A stretch of 64,000 nt of DNA from NCBI GenBank assembly GCA_965279595.1, contig OZ257246.1:310001-374000 (forward strand), given 5' to 3'. This DNA is from CAIKLP01 sp965279595 (GTDB lineage: Bacteria; Bacteroidota; Bacteroidia; Sphingobacteriales; Sphingobacteriaceae). Positions 26,374 through 35,971 of this stretch are shown piece by piece; position 1 is the first letter of the stretch, and each line of letters opens with the position of its first letter. The translations under genes were made by a program, and so were the position numbers. The notes under the pieces were generated by a model, which was given only the letters and a program-made list of their open reading frames with translations, was not told where the DNA came from and searched no databases.

Positions 26374-27915
26374 ATGGATAAGAAAATCGAATTGCTCAAT
26401 CAGAAAAAAGCAGAGGCTTTATTAGGCGGCGGACAAGCCCGCATTGATTCACAACATAAAAAAGGAAAATTAACAGCAAGAGAGCGCATTCATTTTTTAT
26501 TAGATGAAGGATCTTTTGAAGAAATTGGTATGATGGTAACCCATCGTTCAACAGATTTTGGTTTAGAAAAAGAAATTTATTTAGGTGATGGAGTTGTAAC
26601 GGGATATGGAACAGTAAATGGCAGACTAACTTATGTATTCTCTCAGGACTTTACAGTTTTTGGAGGATCATTGTCCGAAACTCATGCAGAAAAAATTTGC
26701 AAAGTAATGGATCTTGCAATGCAAAATGGTGCACCCATTATTGGACTCAATGACTCAGGTGGAGCACGTATCCAAGAAGGAGTAGTTTCTTTAGGAGGAT
26801 ATGCTGATATTTTTTATCGAAACACTAAAGCTTCTGGAGTAATTCCTCAACTATCAGGCATCATGGGTCCGTGTGCGGGTGGTGCAGTTTATTCACCAGC
26901 AATTACCGATTTTATATTAATGGTTGAAAACACTTCTTACATGTTTGTTACTGGTCCAAACGTTGTAAAAACAGTCACTCATGAAGAAGTAACTTCGGAA
27001 GAATTAGGAGGTGCTTCTACTCATTCTACTAAATCTGGTGTTACACATTTTGCGTGTGCAAATGAAATTGAGTGTATTCAAAACATCAAACAATTATTGA
27101 GTTATATGCCTCAGAATTGTGAAGAAGAAGCCCCTTATGTAAATTATGAATCATCATCAGAATTAAGATCAGCATTGGATCAAATTATTCCTGAGAATGC
27201 AAATCAACCATATGATATTCGTGAAGTTATTACACATACAATTGATGATAATTCATTTTTAGAAGTCCACAAAAATTTCGCTGAAAATATTGTAGTAGGT
27301 TTTGGAAGATTAGCTGGAAGAAGCATAGGAATTGTAGCAAATCAACCAATGTTCTTGGCTGGTGTTTTAGACAATCATGCATCAACAAAAGCTGCACGCT
27401 TTGTGCGCTTCTGTGATTGTTTTAATATTCCATTATTAGTATTTGAAGACGTCCCAGGTTTTTTACCTGGTACTGATCAAGAATGGAATGCGATTATTAC
27501 GAACGGTGCTAAATTATTATATGCATTTAGTGAAGCTACAGTTCCAAGAATAACTGTAATTACACGTAAAGCTTACGGTGGTGCTTACGATGTAATGAAT
27601 TCAAAGCATATTGGAGCTGATATGAATTACGCATGGCCTTCAGCTGAAATAGCAGTTATGGGTGCTAAAGGTGCAGCTGAAATTATTTTCAAAAAAGAAA
27701 TTGCAGATGCAAGCAACCATGAAGCAAAATTAGCAGAGAAAGAAAAACAATATTCTGATTTATTTGCAAATCCATATCGCGCAGCAGAACGAGGATTTAT
27801 TGATGAAGTAATTGAACCAAACCAAACAAGAGCAAAACTTATTAAAGCATTTAAAATGCTCGAAAATAAAGCGGTTAAAAATCCAAAGAAAAAACATGGA
27901 AATATTCCACTATAA
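26374..27915 (+). CDS. Acyl-CoA carboxylase carboxyltransferase subunit (propionyl-CoA carboxylase beta type)
   Basis: A 513-residue biotin-dependent carboxyltransferase with two crotonase-fold halves. LNDSGGARIQEGVVSLGGYADIF and IMGPCAGGAVYSPAITDFI form the acyl-CoA-binding half; FEDVPGFLPGTDQEWN and ITRKAYGGAYDVMNSKHIGADMNYAWPSAEIAVMGAKGA form the carboxybiotin half. The length and SGGARIQEG point to the propionyl/methylmalonyl-CoA decarboxylase branch rather than AccD. It transfers CO2 from carboxybiotin to propionyl-CoA, feeding the methylmalonyl-CoA route. No biotin carboxylase or carrier gene is adjacent. A weak TAATTTAG promoter match lies at 26359-26366. Confidence 0.88.
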   Translation: MDKKIELLNQKKAEALLGGGQARIDSQHKKGKLTARERIHFLLDEGSFEEIGMMVTHRSTDFGLEKEIYLGDGVVTGYGTVNGRLTYVFSQDFTVFGGSLSETHAEKICKVMDLAMQNGAPIIGLNDSGGARIQEGVVSLGGYADIFYRNTKASGVIPQLSGIMGPCAGGAVYSPAITDFILMVENTSYMFVTGPNVVKTVTHEEVTSEELGGASTHSTKSGVTHFACANEIECIQNIKQLLSYMPQNCEEEAPYVNYESSSELRSALDQIIPENANQPYDIREVITHTIDDNSFLEVHKNFAENIVVGFGRLAGRSIGIVANQPMFLAGVLDNHASTKAARFVRFCDCFNIPLLVFEDVPGFLPGTDQEWNAIITNGAKLLYAFSEATVPRITVITRKAYGGAYDVMNSKHIGADMNYAWPSAEIAVMGAKGAAEIIFKKEIADASNHEAKLAEKEKQYSDLFANPYRAAERGFIDEVIEPNQTRAKLIKAFKMLENKAVKNPKKKHGNIPL

Positions 27916-28011
27916 AAAATAATTTTAAATTTTAAGTTTTGAATTTTAAATATGTTTTGCTAATCGCACAATCTATTCAATATGCAAAACTAAATACCAA
28001 TTTATAACAAT

Positions 28012-29118
28012 ATGGCAAAGAAATCTACAACAAAAACTAAAGTAGTGACAACCTCGAAGTCGATTACTTTCTTTGAAAAATATATTAATAATGCTGCACC
28101 AACTTCTTATGAAAAAAGTGGTCAAAAATTATGGTTAGAATATATCAAACCTTATGTTGATGAAACATATGTTGATAATTATGGAACTGCTGTTGGTATT
28201 ATTAATCCTACCGCTGATTATAAAGTAGTTATTGAAGCTCATGCAGATGAGATTTCATGGTATGTGAATTATATCACATCTGATGGCTTAATTTATGTTA
28301 TTCGAAATGGAGGTTCAGATCATCTAATTGCTCCTTCCATGCGTGTAAATATCCATACAGAAAAAGGGATTGTGAAGGGTGTTTTTGGTTGGCCAGCAAT
28401 TCATACAAGAAGCGGAGAGAAAGAAGAAACCCCTTCTTTGAAAAATATTTTTATTGATTGCGGTTGTATTACTAAAGAAGAAGTTGAGAAAAAGGGAATT
28501 CATGTTGGTTCAGTAGTAACTTTTGAAGATGAATTCATGACATTGAATGATCGCTATTATGTTGGTCGTGCATTGGATAATAGAGCTGGAGGATTTATGA
28601 TAGCAGAGGTTGCTCGTTTACTTAAAGAAAACAAAAAGAAATTACCATTTGGATTATATATTGTCAATTCAGTTCAAGAAGAAATTGGATTGCGTGGAGC
28701 TGAAATGATTGCAAATAAAATTAAACCAAATGTTGCAATAGTGACTGATGTAACTCATGACACAAGTACTCCAATGATTAGTAAAAATACACAAGGAGAT
28801 TTGGCATGTGGAAGAGGGCCAGTAGTTTCTTATGCTCCAGCCGTTCAATTAAATTTGAATAAACTAATTATTGACACTGCTGATAAAAATAAAATTCCAT
28901 TCCAACGACAAGCTTCTTCACGTTCAACAGGAACAGACACTGATGCCTTTGCCTATTCAAACGATGGTGTAGTTTCTGCGTTAATTTCATTACCACTTCG
29001 CTACATGCACACTACGGTTGAAATGGTTCATAAGGAAGATGTTGAAAATGTAATTCGATTAATATATGAGACTTTACTGGTTCTGAAAAGCGGACAAGAT
29101 TTTAAATATATTAAGTAG
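28012..29118 (+). CDS. M42 family metallopeptidase (glutamyl/deblocking aminopeptidase type)
   Basis: A 368-residue cytosolic peptidase. M42 metal ligands can be read: His in VIEAHADEISW, Asp in GRALDNRAGG, the Glu pair in NSVQEEIGLRGA (one catalytic), Asp in VTDVTHD and His in the RYMHTTVEMVH end. STGTDTDAFAY is also conserved. M42 enzymes form large tetrahedral dodecamers that trim peptides to amino acids. A basic, low-complexity start (AKKSTTKTKVVTTSK) precedes the fold. It appears to be a single gene; 96 AT-rich bases separate it from the carboxyltransferase gene. Confidence 0.9.
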   Translation: MAKKSTTKTKVVTTSKSITFFEKYINNAAPTSYEKSGQKLWLEYIKPYVDETYVDNYGTAVGIINPTADYKVVIEAHADEISWYVNYITSDGLIYVIRNGGSDHLIAPSMRVNIHTEKGIVKGVFGWPAIHTRSGEKEETPSLKNIFIDCGCITKEEVEKKGIHVGSVVTFEDEFMTLNDRYYVGRALDNRAGGFMIAEVARLLKENKKKLPFGLYIVNSVQEEIGLRGAEMIANKIKPNVAIVTDVTHDTSTPMISKNTQGDLACGRGPVVSYAPAVQLNLNKLIIDTADKNKIPFQRQASSRSTGTDTDAFAYSNDGVVSALISLPLRYMHTTVEMVHKEDVENVIRLIYETLLVLKSGQDFKYIK

Positions 29119-29151
29119 GTTGATTTTGTGAATTGAATTGTGATTGAAGAT

Positions 29152-29179
29152 TTGGATGTTGGATATTGGATATTGGAAT
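29152..29179 (+). repeat. Short tandem heptamer repeat
   Basis: Four copies in a row of a 7-base unit: TTGGATG, TTGGATA, TTGGATA and TTGGAAT. It sits in the gap between the M42 and M13 peptidase genes, which otherwise shows only AT-rich sequence. Confidence 0.7.
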
Positions 29180-29354
29180 TTTAGAAAAAAAAATTCATCT
29201 ATAAATAAAATTGTTTATTACAGACAATTGAACCTATATAGCACAATCAACGCATCAACATATTAACACATTAAACATAGCAACACTTTTATAAAAATTA
29301 AACCTATAAAATTTTACAAAAAAAAAGACCTTTTACTTCTTTAAAGAAAAAACC

Positions 29355-31385
29355 ATGAAACATTATTTCTTTTTTGCTTCCATTATTTTTATTGCTGCTT
29401 GTTCACAAGCCCCAATTAGTAAAGAACAAGATCCAATTGTTCAACATATCGACACTACTTTAAAACCTGGTGACGACTTTTTCTATTATGCAAATAACAA
29501 TTGGTTTAAAAACAACCCAATTGCAGAAACAGAGAATAGTAATGGAATTTTTAGAACTATTCAGGACACTATTAATAATACTGTTTTAAGAATTTGTGAA
29601 AGTGCTTCAAAAAATAGCAACGCAAAAGCTGGAAGTAATGAGCAAAAAATCGGTGATTATTATTTTAGTGGAATGGATACATTGACGATCGAAAAATTAG
29701 GCTTGAGTCCACTAAAACCTGAACTAGATAAAATCAATTCCATTAAAGATTTACCAAGCTTATTTAAAGAAATCACGGAACTAAATAAAATTGGATGTAG
29801 ACCTATGTTCAATTTATTTGTAACGCGTGATGATAAAAAATCGGAAGTATATGCGGTTGCATTAACTCAAGGCGGATTAGGTCTTCCAGACCGAGATTAC
29901 TATTTCAACACTGATGCAAGAACTGCGAATATAAGAGAAGAATATAAAAAACATTTAACAAGAATTGCAGAATTAATTGGTGATAATACTGAAACTGCAA
30001 AAAACAAAAGTGTTGCGATTTTTAGAATAGAAACTGCATTAGCAAAGGCAAGTAGAAAATTAGAAGACACCAGAGACCCATATAAAAATTACAATAAAAT
30101 GTCGGTCGCAGAAGCTACTGCATTGAGCAAAGTAATTCCATATGCACAGATTATTGCTGATTTTGGTTTGAATGGTGTAGATAGTATTATCGTTGGTCAA
30201 CCAGAATTTGTTATCGCATTAAACAATACAATTAAAAATACAAGTATAGAAGATTGGAAAACATATTTAATTTGGAATTTAGTTAACAACTACGCATCAT
30301 ACCTAAATAATGATTTTGAAAAACAAAACTTTTACTTCTATAACACAATTTTATCAGGAACAAAACAACAAAAACCTAGATGGAAAAGAGTTGTAGAATT
30401 AACCAATGGAAGCCTTGGTGAGTTAATTGGACAAATTTATGTTGCCGAATATTTACCAAAAGGAACTAAAGAAAAATTATTAGAAATTGGTGAAAACATC
30501 AGAACTGTGTATGCTGAGCATATCAAGAAATTAGATTGGATGAGTGAGGAAACTAAAACCAAATCATTAAGCAAATTAGCCAAAGTAAATATGAAAGTTG
30601 GTTATCCAGATCAGTGGAAAGATATGACTTCAGTTGTTATAAAACGAGATGGTTATTTACAAAACAATATCGCAGTTGCACAATGGGGTTTCCAACGTCA
30701 AATAAATAAATATGGAAAACCAGTTGATAGAACAGAATGGGAAATGACCCCTCAAACATATAATGCATATTATAATCCGGTTGATAATGAAATTGTAGTA
30801 CCAGCATGTAATATAATTGTTCCAGGCTTTGAAGGTCGCATGCCAGATGATGCTGTATTATACGGAATCATAGGTGGTTCAACTTTCGGACATGAAATTA
30901 CACATGGTTTTGATGACCAAGGAAGCCAATATGATGAAAAAGGAAACTTAAGAGATTGGTGGACAAAAGAAGACAGAGAAAAATTCACAGCTAAAACAAG
31001 ACTAATTATTGAGCAATACAATTCATATAAGGTTTTGGATAGTATGCATGTAAATGGCTCTGCAACACAAGGAGAAAACATTGCTGATCTAGGAGGAGTG
31101 GTTATGGGATATGAAGCATTTAAAAAAACTAAACAAGGAAAATCAACAGAAGTAATAAACGGACTTACTCCAGACCAACGATATTTTTTAGCTTATGGAT
31201 ATGCATGGATGGTAAACCGTCGACCAGAAAATATAGCAAGACAAATAATGAGTGATGTGCATTCTCCAAGTCAGTTCAGAGTAAATGGACCAGTAAGTAA
31301 TATCGATGAATTCTATAAAGCATTCAATATTAAAAAAGGTGATGCAATGTGGAGAGATGAAAATATGAGGGTGAAAATTTGGTAA
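29355..31385 (+). CDS. M13 family (neprilysin-like) metallopeptidase lipoprotein
   Basis: A 676-residue zinc endopeptidase. It has a lipoprotein signal (FFFASIIFIAACSQAP, Cys near residue 16), so it is anchored on a membrane facing the periplasm or outside. The large helical N-domain is followed by the catalytic region: NAYYNPVDNEIVVPA, the zinc motif HEITH in FGHEITHGFDDQGSQYD (near residue 512) and the third ligand Glu in ENIADLGG (near 573). The end (NVDEFYKAF-like segment, then MRVKIW) is the usual one, although the C-terminal CxxW of eukaryotic members is absent, as is common in bacteria. Members cleave small peptides. It ends at a clear terminator. Confidence 0.92.
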   Translation: MKHYFFFASIIFIAACSQAPISKEQDPIVQHIDTTLKPGDDFFYYANNNWFKNNPIAETENSNGIFRTIQDTINNTVLRICESASKNSNAKAGSNEQKIGDYYFSGMDTLTIEKLGLSPLKPELDKINSIKDLPSLFKEITELNKIGCRPMFNLFVTRDDKKSEVYAVALTQGGLGLPDRDYYFNTDARTANIREEYKKHLTRIAELIGDNTETAKNKSVAIFRIETALAKASRKLEDTRDPYKNYNKMSVAEATALSKVIPYAQIIADFGLNGVDSIIVGQPEFVIALNNTIKNTSIEDWKTYLIWNLVNNYASYLNNDFEKQNFYFYNTILSGTKQQKPRWKRVVELTNGSLGELIGQIYVAEYLPKGTKEKLLEIGENIRTVYAEHIKKLDWMSEETKTKSLSKLAKVNMKVGYPDQWKDMTSVVIKRDGYLQNNIAVAQWGFQRQINKYGKPVDRTEWEMTPQTYNAYYNPVDNEIVVPACNIIVPGFEGRMPDDAVLYGIIGGSTFGHEITHGFDDQGSQYDEKGNLRDWWTKEDREKFTAKTRLIIEQYNSYKVLDSMHVNGSATQGENIADLGGVVMGYEAFKKTKQGKSTEVINGLTPDQRYFLAYGYAWMVNRRPENIARQIMSDVHSPSQFRVNGPVSNIDEFYKAFNIKKGDAMWRDENMRVKIW

Positions 31386-31407
31386 GTTTTTTATTTAAAA
31401 AAAACTG

Positions 31408-31437
31408 AAGCCACCTATAAATTAGGTGGCTTTTTTG
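31408..31437 (+). terminator. Rho-independent terminator of the M13 peptidase gene
   Basis: AAGCCACCTA (31408-31417) and TAGGTGGCTT (31423-31432) form a 10-bp stem with a 5-base loop followed by T residues. Confidence 0.85.
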
Positions 31438-31463
31438 TTTAAGAATAATCTACTATTTAAGCA

Positions 31464-31527
31464 GTTGGGATTGGTGGAATTTTTAATATATCGGTGGCAT
31501 CGCTTAAGCGGTGCCACCAATTCCAAC
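31464..31527. repeat. Compound inverted repeat with two mutually exclusive pairings
   Basis: GGTGGCA (31493-31499), the self-complementary CGCTTAAGCG (31501-31510) and TGCCACC (31512-31518) make an inner hairpin. In addition GTTGGGATTGGTGG (31464-31477) can pair with CCACCAATTCCAAC (31514-31527), using the same CCACC. It is locally GC-richer than its surroundings and may be a dispersed palindromic element. Confidence 0.6.
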
Positions 31528-31700
31528 CCAGCATCAATCTTGATCCAAATCAAGAAATTCCAACAAAATCCTTTTTTAAATATTTTAAATCTACTTTCAA
31601 AAAAACAACTGTATACATACAGTTATTTTTTCACTATTCCATTTGCATTTTTGAAAATAATTAATGTCAACAATTGACAAAGTTTTATTAAAAATGTGAA

Positions 31701-33326
31701 ATGGAAAAGTGCAGAAAGAATTTTAAAAAAATATTAATGATATTAAATATTGGTTTTATTGTTTCAATTAATAATGGTTGTAAAAAAGACAATAATTTAA
31801 TAAAAAGTGACAATACATTTTCTAACCCAAGTCAAACAATTGTATTCGGCCAACAATACAATGATCCTTATTCTATTCAAAACATGACTAATGCTTTGGA
31901 ATCTTTGATTCAAGATGATCTAATTTCAATGGACTTTAATATTTCCATCAGACCAACTCATTTATATGTTAAATTCAACTTAAATAATTGGAATGAATAT
32001 GATTCATTAACACTTACAGATAGAAATTTGCAATTATACAATTTCCCTTATGATAGAGAAATTCTAAATCAAACAGAAATCAATTTTGAAATTGACACAA
32101 ATTTAGAAAGACCTGATGCATTATATGGCACTGTGCCAATCAACTACTTATTTAAGTCTGGAATAAATCATGAAATCATTAGAGAACTATACTTTCCTGA
32201 AGATGATGAGGGAATTAGAATAAATGCAAATTATCAATCAATTCTTGATTACCTTGTTGATCGTGCAGAACAAATTGCCAATCCAAATTTATATGAACAA
32301 GAGAATCTGACATTTGGAAAATTTAGTTGGAAACCGTCAGGAAGAATAATGGTTCATGATGATGAGATTCTTAAAATTGAGCAAGGACCTTGGATTGCTT
32401 TAAGAGGAGTTCAAGTAAGAGTAAGAAGATGGGGAAGAACTGAAACTTGTTTGACTAATGAAATGGGATATTTTCAGATGTCGAAAAATCAATCACGCCC
32501 AGTAAACTATGCTATTTTTTATCAGAGAAAAGATTTCGATATCCGATCAAATTGGTTTGGACAAGCTTGGTTCAATGGGCCAAAAAAAAGAGATGCTTGG
32601 AATTTAAATATTGATGGGCAAAGTCAAAAACAATATGCACATATTTTTCAAGCTGCTGAAGATTATTACTATTCTTACCTCCCCTATTTTAATATAGGGA
32701 GTCCTCCAAAAAATTCAAAAGGGAGACCTGCACTCAAAATTGGCTCATTCAATTGGGAAACAGTAAATGTGAATGGTGAAAGTTGCCCACAAATAAGACT
32801 GTTTGGATTTTTAAATCAAATTAGAATATTTCATCCAAGTCGTAAATCAAGTGACATTTATAGTACAACAATTCATGAATTGGGGCACTTAGCACATTGG
32901 TGGCAAAACAATACCGCATTTAATAATGGTGAAGGAAAAGTGGTTGAAGGGTGGGCGCGTTTAGTTCAATATGAATTCACTAATTATAGATATAAAAAAA
33001 TAAGTGAAGTAATAAATCAAATCATTCCATTTAACAATGAAGGTGGATGGCAAATGTATAATAAATTGGATAATTACAATTCTCTTAAAAAAGGTTATAC
33101 TCCATTTGGTATTGACTTAATGGACCAAGAAAACCAGAGAGCAAATAAATCAGGAAATGTAAATTATCCAAACGACGATGTTTCAGGATTTACTCTTCCT
33201 GAAATTTGGAACGCTTGTTGCAACATCAACACTTTCAGTGATTGGAAAAAAAATTTGCAAAACTTAAATCGTACGACCCAACAAAATTTAGATGAACTTT
33301 ACAATTTTTATAACGATATAAAATGA
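31701..33326 (+). CDS. Lipoprotein with HExxH motif, putative zinc metallopeptidase of unknown family
   Basis: A 541-residue lipoprotein: hydrophobic N-terminus and lipobox INNGC (Cys27). Residues about 210-265 look like a small carboxypeptidase-regulatory-like beta domain (LRGVQVRVRRWGRTETCLTNEMGYFQM), a fold common in Bacteroidota surface proteins. Near residue 390 is TTIHELGHLAHWWQN, an HExxH zinc site followed by a second His and a downstream Glu (VVEGWARLVQYEF) that could be the third ligand. I do not recognise a MEROPS family. The stop overlaps the start of the next lipoprotein gene by four bases (ATGA), so the two proteins probably act together. Confidence 0.7.
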   Translation: MEKCRKNFKKILMILNIGFIVSINNGCKKDNNLIKSDNTFSNPSQTIVFGQQYNDPYSIQNMTNALESLIQDDLISMDFNISIRPTHLYVKFNLNNWNEYDSLTLTDRNLQLYNFPYDREILNQTEINFEIDTNLERPDALYGTVPINYLFKSGINHEIIRELYFPEDDEGIRINANYQSILDYLVDRAEQIANPNLYEQENLTFGKFSWKPSGRIMVHDDEILKIEQGPWIALRGVQVRVRRWGRTETCLTNEMGYFQMSKNQSRPVNYAIFYQRKDFDIRSNWFGQAWFNGPKKRDAWNLNIDGQSQKQYAHIFQAAEDYYYSYLPYFNIGSPPKNSKGRPALKIGSFNWETVNVNGESCPQIRLFGFLNQIRIFHPSRKSSDIYSTTIHELGHLAHWWQNNTAFNNGEGKVVEGWARLVQYEFTNYRYKKISEVINQIIPFNNEGGWQMYNKLDNYNSLKKGYTPFGIDLMDQENQRANKSGNVNYPNDDVSGFTLPEIWNACCNINTFSDWKKNLQNLNRTTQQNLDELYNFYNDIK

Positions 33327-33748
33327 AAACAATAGCATGCATCATTTCAATTATTCTTCTTTCATCATGTAAGAAAACAGTTTGTTACGATTATGAAACT
33401 AACTATCAAATTCGAAACGAATTAAACTCTCCAGTTAAACTTGTAACATTCATCTGGCATTTTAGAGATACTATAATTTTAAACAAAGGTGATCATTATA
33501 GCAATGAAGAGTTTGAAGCTGGAAATCCATTAAACCAATTTGATTCAGTTGAATTAATTTTTGATAACAACAAAAGAAAATTTGATGTCAGTTGTTCAGC
33601 CTATTTACTAGACCATCCAGATATGCCATGTCCATTCGATTCAATAACACTTTTCGATACACAAAACTACGAATACACTCAAGTATCAGAATATAAAACA
33701 AAGGCTATTTATAAAATTTCAATGAAGGATTCTTTAGAAGCAAACTAA
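33323..33748 (+). CDS. Small lipoprotein partner of the HExxH lipoprotein
   Basis: A 141-residue lipoprotein with a very short signal (MKTIACIISIILLSSC, acylated Cys at 16). The mature domain is probably all-beta (YQIRNELNSPVKLVTFIWHF, TIILNKGDHYS) with several Cys residues that could form a disulfide. I do not recognise a family. Translational coupling through the ATGA overlap with the upstream gene is the strongest clue to its role. A weak terminator follows at 33761-33783. Confidence 0.65.
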   Translation: MKTIACIISIILLSSCKKTVCYDYETNYQIRNELNSPVKLVTFIWHFRDTIILNKGDHYSNEEFEAGNPLNQFDSVELIFDNNKRKFDVSCSAYLLDHPDMPCPFDSITLFDTQNYEYTQVSEYKTKAIYKISMKDSLEAN

Positions 33749-33760
33749 CACAACAACAAG

Positions 33761-33783
33761 AGCCCCTGCCTGACTATGGGGCT
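33761..33783 (+). terminator. Weak hairpin terminator after the lipoprotein pair
   Basis: AGCCCC (33761-33766) pairs with GGGGCT (33778-33783) over an 11-base loop; the following sequence is T-rich (TTTATTC). Confidence 0.5.
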
Positions 33784-33965
33784 TTATTCTTACTGCAAAA
33801 GTTTGTAAAATAAACGAACAAAAGTCAATGAATAAAAATTTAAAAACAAGCAATTAAAAAGGCCATTAGTATTCAGTAACATTCGAATTAAATATTCAAA
33901 TTTTAAATTAAGTTTTCTATTTCGATAATTTTATTTTAAGGCACTTCATATTCAATTGCCAAGAC

Positions 33966-33998
33966 AAAAAAAAGGCCCCGCTAGTGCAAGGCCTTTTT
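33966..33998. terminator. Bidirectional terminator, downstream of dnaK
   Basis: AAAAAGGCC (33969-33977) pairs with GGCCTTTTT (33990-33998) around 12 bases. A-runs and T-runs flank it on both sides, so it can end dnaK on the minus strand and the lipoprotein pair on the plus strand. Confidence 0.75.
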
Positions 33999-34066
33999 CT
34001 CTTTAATTTTTCAATTTATTTTTGGGACTTTCTCAATTCTAATATATCATATCCCAATTCACAAAT

Positions 34067-35971
34067 TTATTTTTCTTCTTTTACTTCTTCGAAGTTCACA
34101 TCTTGTACATCATCACCACCAGTATTTGAACCTGGGTTAGCACTGCCATCTGCAGTTGCTCCCGCTTCTTGTGTAGCTTTATATAATTCTTCCGAAGCAG
34201 CATTCCAAGCATTAGTTAATTGTTCTTGTGCTGCTGCTAATTCAGTAAAGTTTTTGGCAGTATGCGCTTCTTTCAATTTAGCTAATGCTGTTTCAATTGC
34301 TTCTTTATTTCCTGCAGATAATTTATCGCCGTAATCTTTAATTTGCTTTTCAGTTGTAAAGATTAAAGAATCTGCTGCATTAATTTGATCAGCTTCTTCT
34401 TTTGCTTTACGATCTACCTCCGCATTTTCTTCTGCCTCTTGTTTCATTTTTTTGATGTCTTCATCAGATAAACCAGAGCTTGCTTCAATACGAATTTTTT
34501 GTTCTTTACCTGTCCCTTTATCTTTAGCACTCACATGCAAAATTCCGTTTGCATCAATATCAAAAGTAACTTCTACTTGAGGAACACCTCTCGGAGCAGG
34601 TGGAATGCCATCTAAATGGAAACGACCAATTGTTCTGTTTTGATTTGCCATTGGACGTTCACCTTGTAAAACGTGAATTTCAACAGATGGTTGTGAATCA
34701 GAAGCTGTAGAAAAAGTTTCTGATTTCTTAGATGGAATTGTTGTATTCGATTCAATTAAACGAGTGAATACACCGCCCATTGTTTCGATACCTAAAGACA
34801 ATGGAGTAACATCTAATAATAAAACATCTTTCACATCACCAGTTAAAACTCCACCTTGAATTGCTGCACCTATTGCAACTACCTCATCTGGATTCACACC
34901 TTTAGACGGCGCCTTTCCGAAGAATTTTTCAACTGCTTCTTGAATTGCTGGAATACGAGTTGAACCTCCAACTAGAATAACTTCATCAATATCAGAAGTT
35001 GAAAGACCTGCATTCTTCAACGCAGATTTACATGGATCAATTGTGCGTTTGATTAAACTATCTGCTAACGATTCAAATTTTGCGCGAGTTAAAGTACGAA
35101 CTAAATGTTTTGGTACACCATCTGTTGCTGTTACGTATGGCAAATTAATTTCTGATTGAGTTGTTGATGACAATTCAATTTTTGCTTTTTCCGCAGCTTC
35201 CTTTAAACGTTGTAATGCCATTGGATCTTTTCTTAAATCCATGTTCTCTTCTGCTTTAAATTCTTCTGCTAACCAGTCAATAATTACTTGGTCAAAATCA
35301 TCACCACCTAAATGAGTATCACCATCTGTTGATTTTACTTCAAATACTCCATCACCTAATTCTAAAATTGAAACATCATGTGTTCCACCACCACAATCGA
35401 ATACAGCAATTTTCATATCCTTATGTGCTTTATCAAAACCATAGGCTAAAGCGGCTGCTGTAGGCTCGTTAATAATGCGTCGAACAGTTAAACCTGCAAT
35501 CTCGCCTGCTTCTTTTGTTGCTTGACGTTGTGCGTCATTAAAATAAGCAGGAACCGTAATCACAGCTTCCTTTACTTCATATCCTAAATAATCTTCTGCT
35601 GTCTTCTTCATTTTTTGAAGAACCATTGCAGATAATTCTTGAGGAGTATACATGCGATCATCAATTTGAACGCGTGGTGTATTATTATCACCTTTTACAA
35701 CAGTATATGGCACCCTTTCAGCCTCTTTTGTAACTTCATTAAATGCATTACCCATAAATCGTTTAATTGAATAAATCGTTTTACGAGGGTTGGTGATTGC
35801 TTGACGTTTTGCTGGATCACCTATTTTACGTTCACCATTATCTGCAAATGAAACAATGGAAGGTGTAGTACGCTTACCTTCTGAATTTGGAATAACTACG
35901 GGCTCATTACCTTCCATTACGGCAACGCATGAGTTGGTTGTTCCTAAATCGATTCCTATAATTTTTGACAT
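34067..35971 (-). CDS. dnaK: Hsp70 chaperone DnaK
   Basis: A 634-residue Hsp70. The ATPase domain (about 1-380) starts IIGIDLGTTNSCVAVMEG and includes VPAYFNDAQRQATKEAG, IAVFDCGGGTHDVSILEL, and EVILVGGSTRIPAIQ. The substrate-binding domain (DVTPLSLGIETMGG onwards) and helical lid follow, with an acidic C-terminus ending EEVKEEK. It refolds proteins in the cytosol with DnaJ and GrpE. Neither partner gene is adjacent here, and no CIRCE-like element is visible upstream. An imperfect palindrome around 36025-36037 (CTTAA...TTAAG) is the only notable site upstream. Confidence 0.97.
   Translation of the reverse strand: MSKIIGIDLGTTNSCVAVMEGNEPVVIPNSEGKRTTPSIVSFADNGERKIGDPAKRQAITNPRKTIYSIKRFMGNAFNEVTKEAERVPYTVVKGDNNTPRVQIDDRMYTPQELSAMVLQKMKKTAEDYLGYEVKEAVITVPAYFNDAQRQATKEAGEIAGLTVRRIINEPTAAALAYGFDKAHKDMKIAVFDCGGGTHDVSILELGDGVFEVKSTDGDTHLGGDDFDQVIIDWLAEEFKAEENMDLRKDPMALQRLKEAAEKAKIELSSTTQSEINLPYVTATDGVPKHLVRTLTRAKFESLADSLIKRTIDPCKSALKNAGLSTSDIDEVILVGGSTRIPAIQEAVEKFFGKAPSKGVNPDEVVAIGAAIQGGVLTGDVKDVLLLDVTPLSLGIETMGGVFTRLIESNTTIPSKKSETFSTASDSQPSVEIHVLQGERPMANQNRTIGRFHLDGIPPAPRGVPQVEVTFDIDANGILHVSAKDKGTGKEQKIRIEASSGLSDEDIKKMKQEAEENAEVDRKAKEEADQINAADSLIFTTEKQIKDYGDKLSAGNKEAIETALAKLKEAHTAKNFTELAAAQEQLTNAWNAASEELYKATQEAGATADGSANPGSNTGGDDVQDVNFEEVKEEK

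Larger units (their letters stand above)
31386..31700. other. Intergenic region with terminator and hairpin repeat
   Basis: A 315-base gap. It holds the M13 terminator at 31408-31437 and a compound inverted repeat at 31464-31527. An open plus-strand frame at 31426-31677 overlaps both structures, lacks any family signal and is judged non-coding. Confidence 0.6.
33749..34066. other. Convergent intergenic region upstream of the dnaK stop
   Basis: A 318-base AT-rich gap between converging genes. It contains two hairpins (33761-33783 and 33966-33998). I saw no credible open frame or RNA gene between them. Confidence 0.6.

Noticed and set aside
30770..31081. 103-codon minus-strand frame inside the M13 peptidase gene
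   Set aside because: It is antisense to the catalytic region of a well-supported gene and shows no family motif.
31426..31677. 83-codon open frame on the plus strand
   Set aside because: It overlaps a terminator T-run and the palindromic element, has no recognisable domain, and its codon use looks like intergenic AT-rich sequence.
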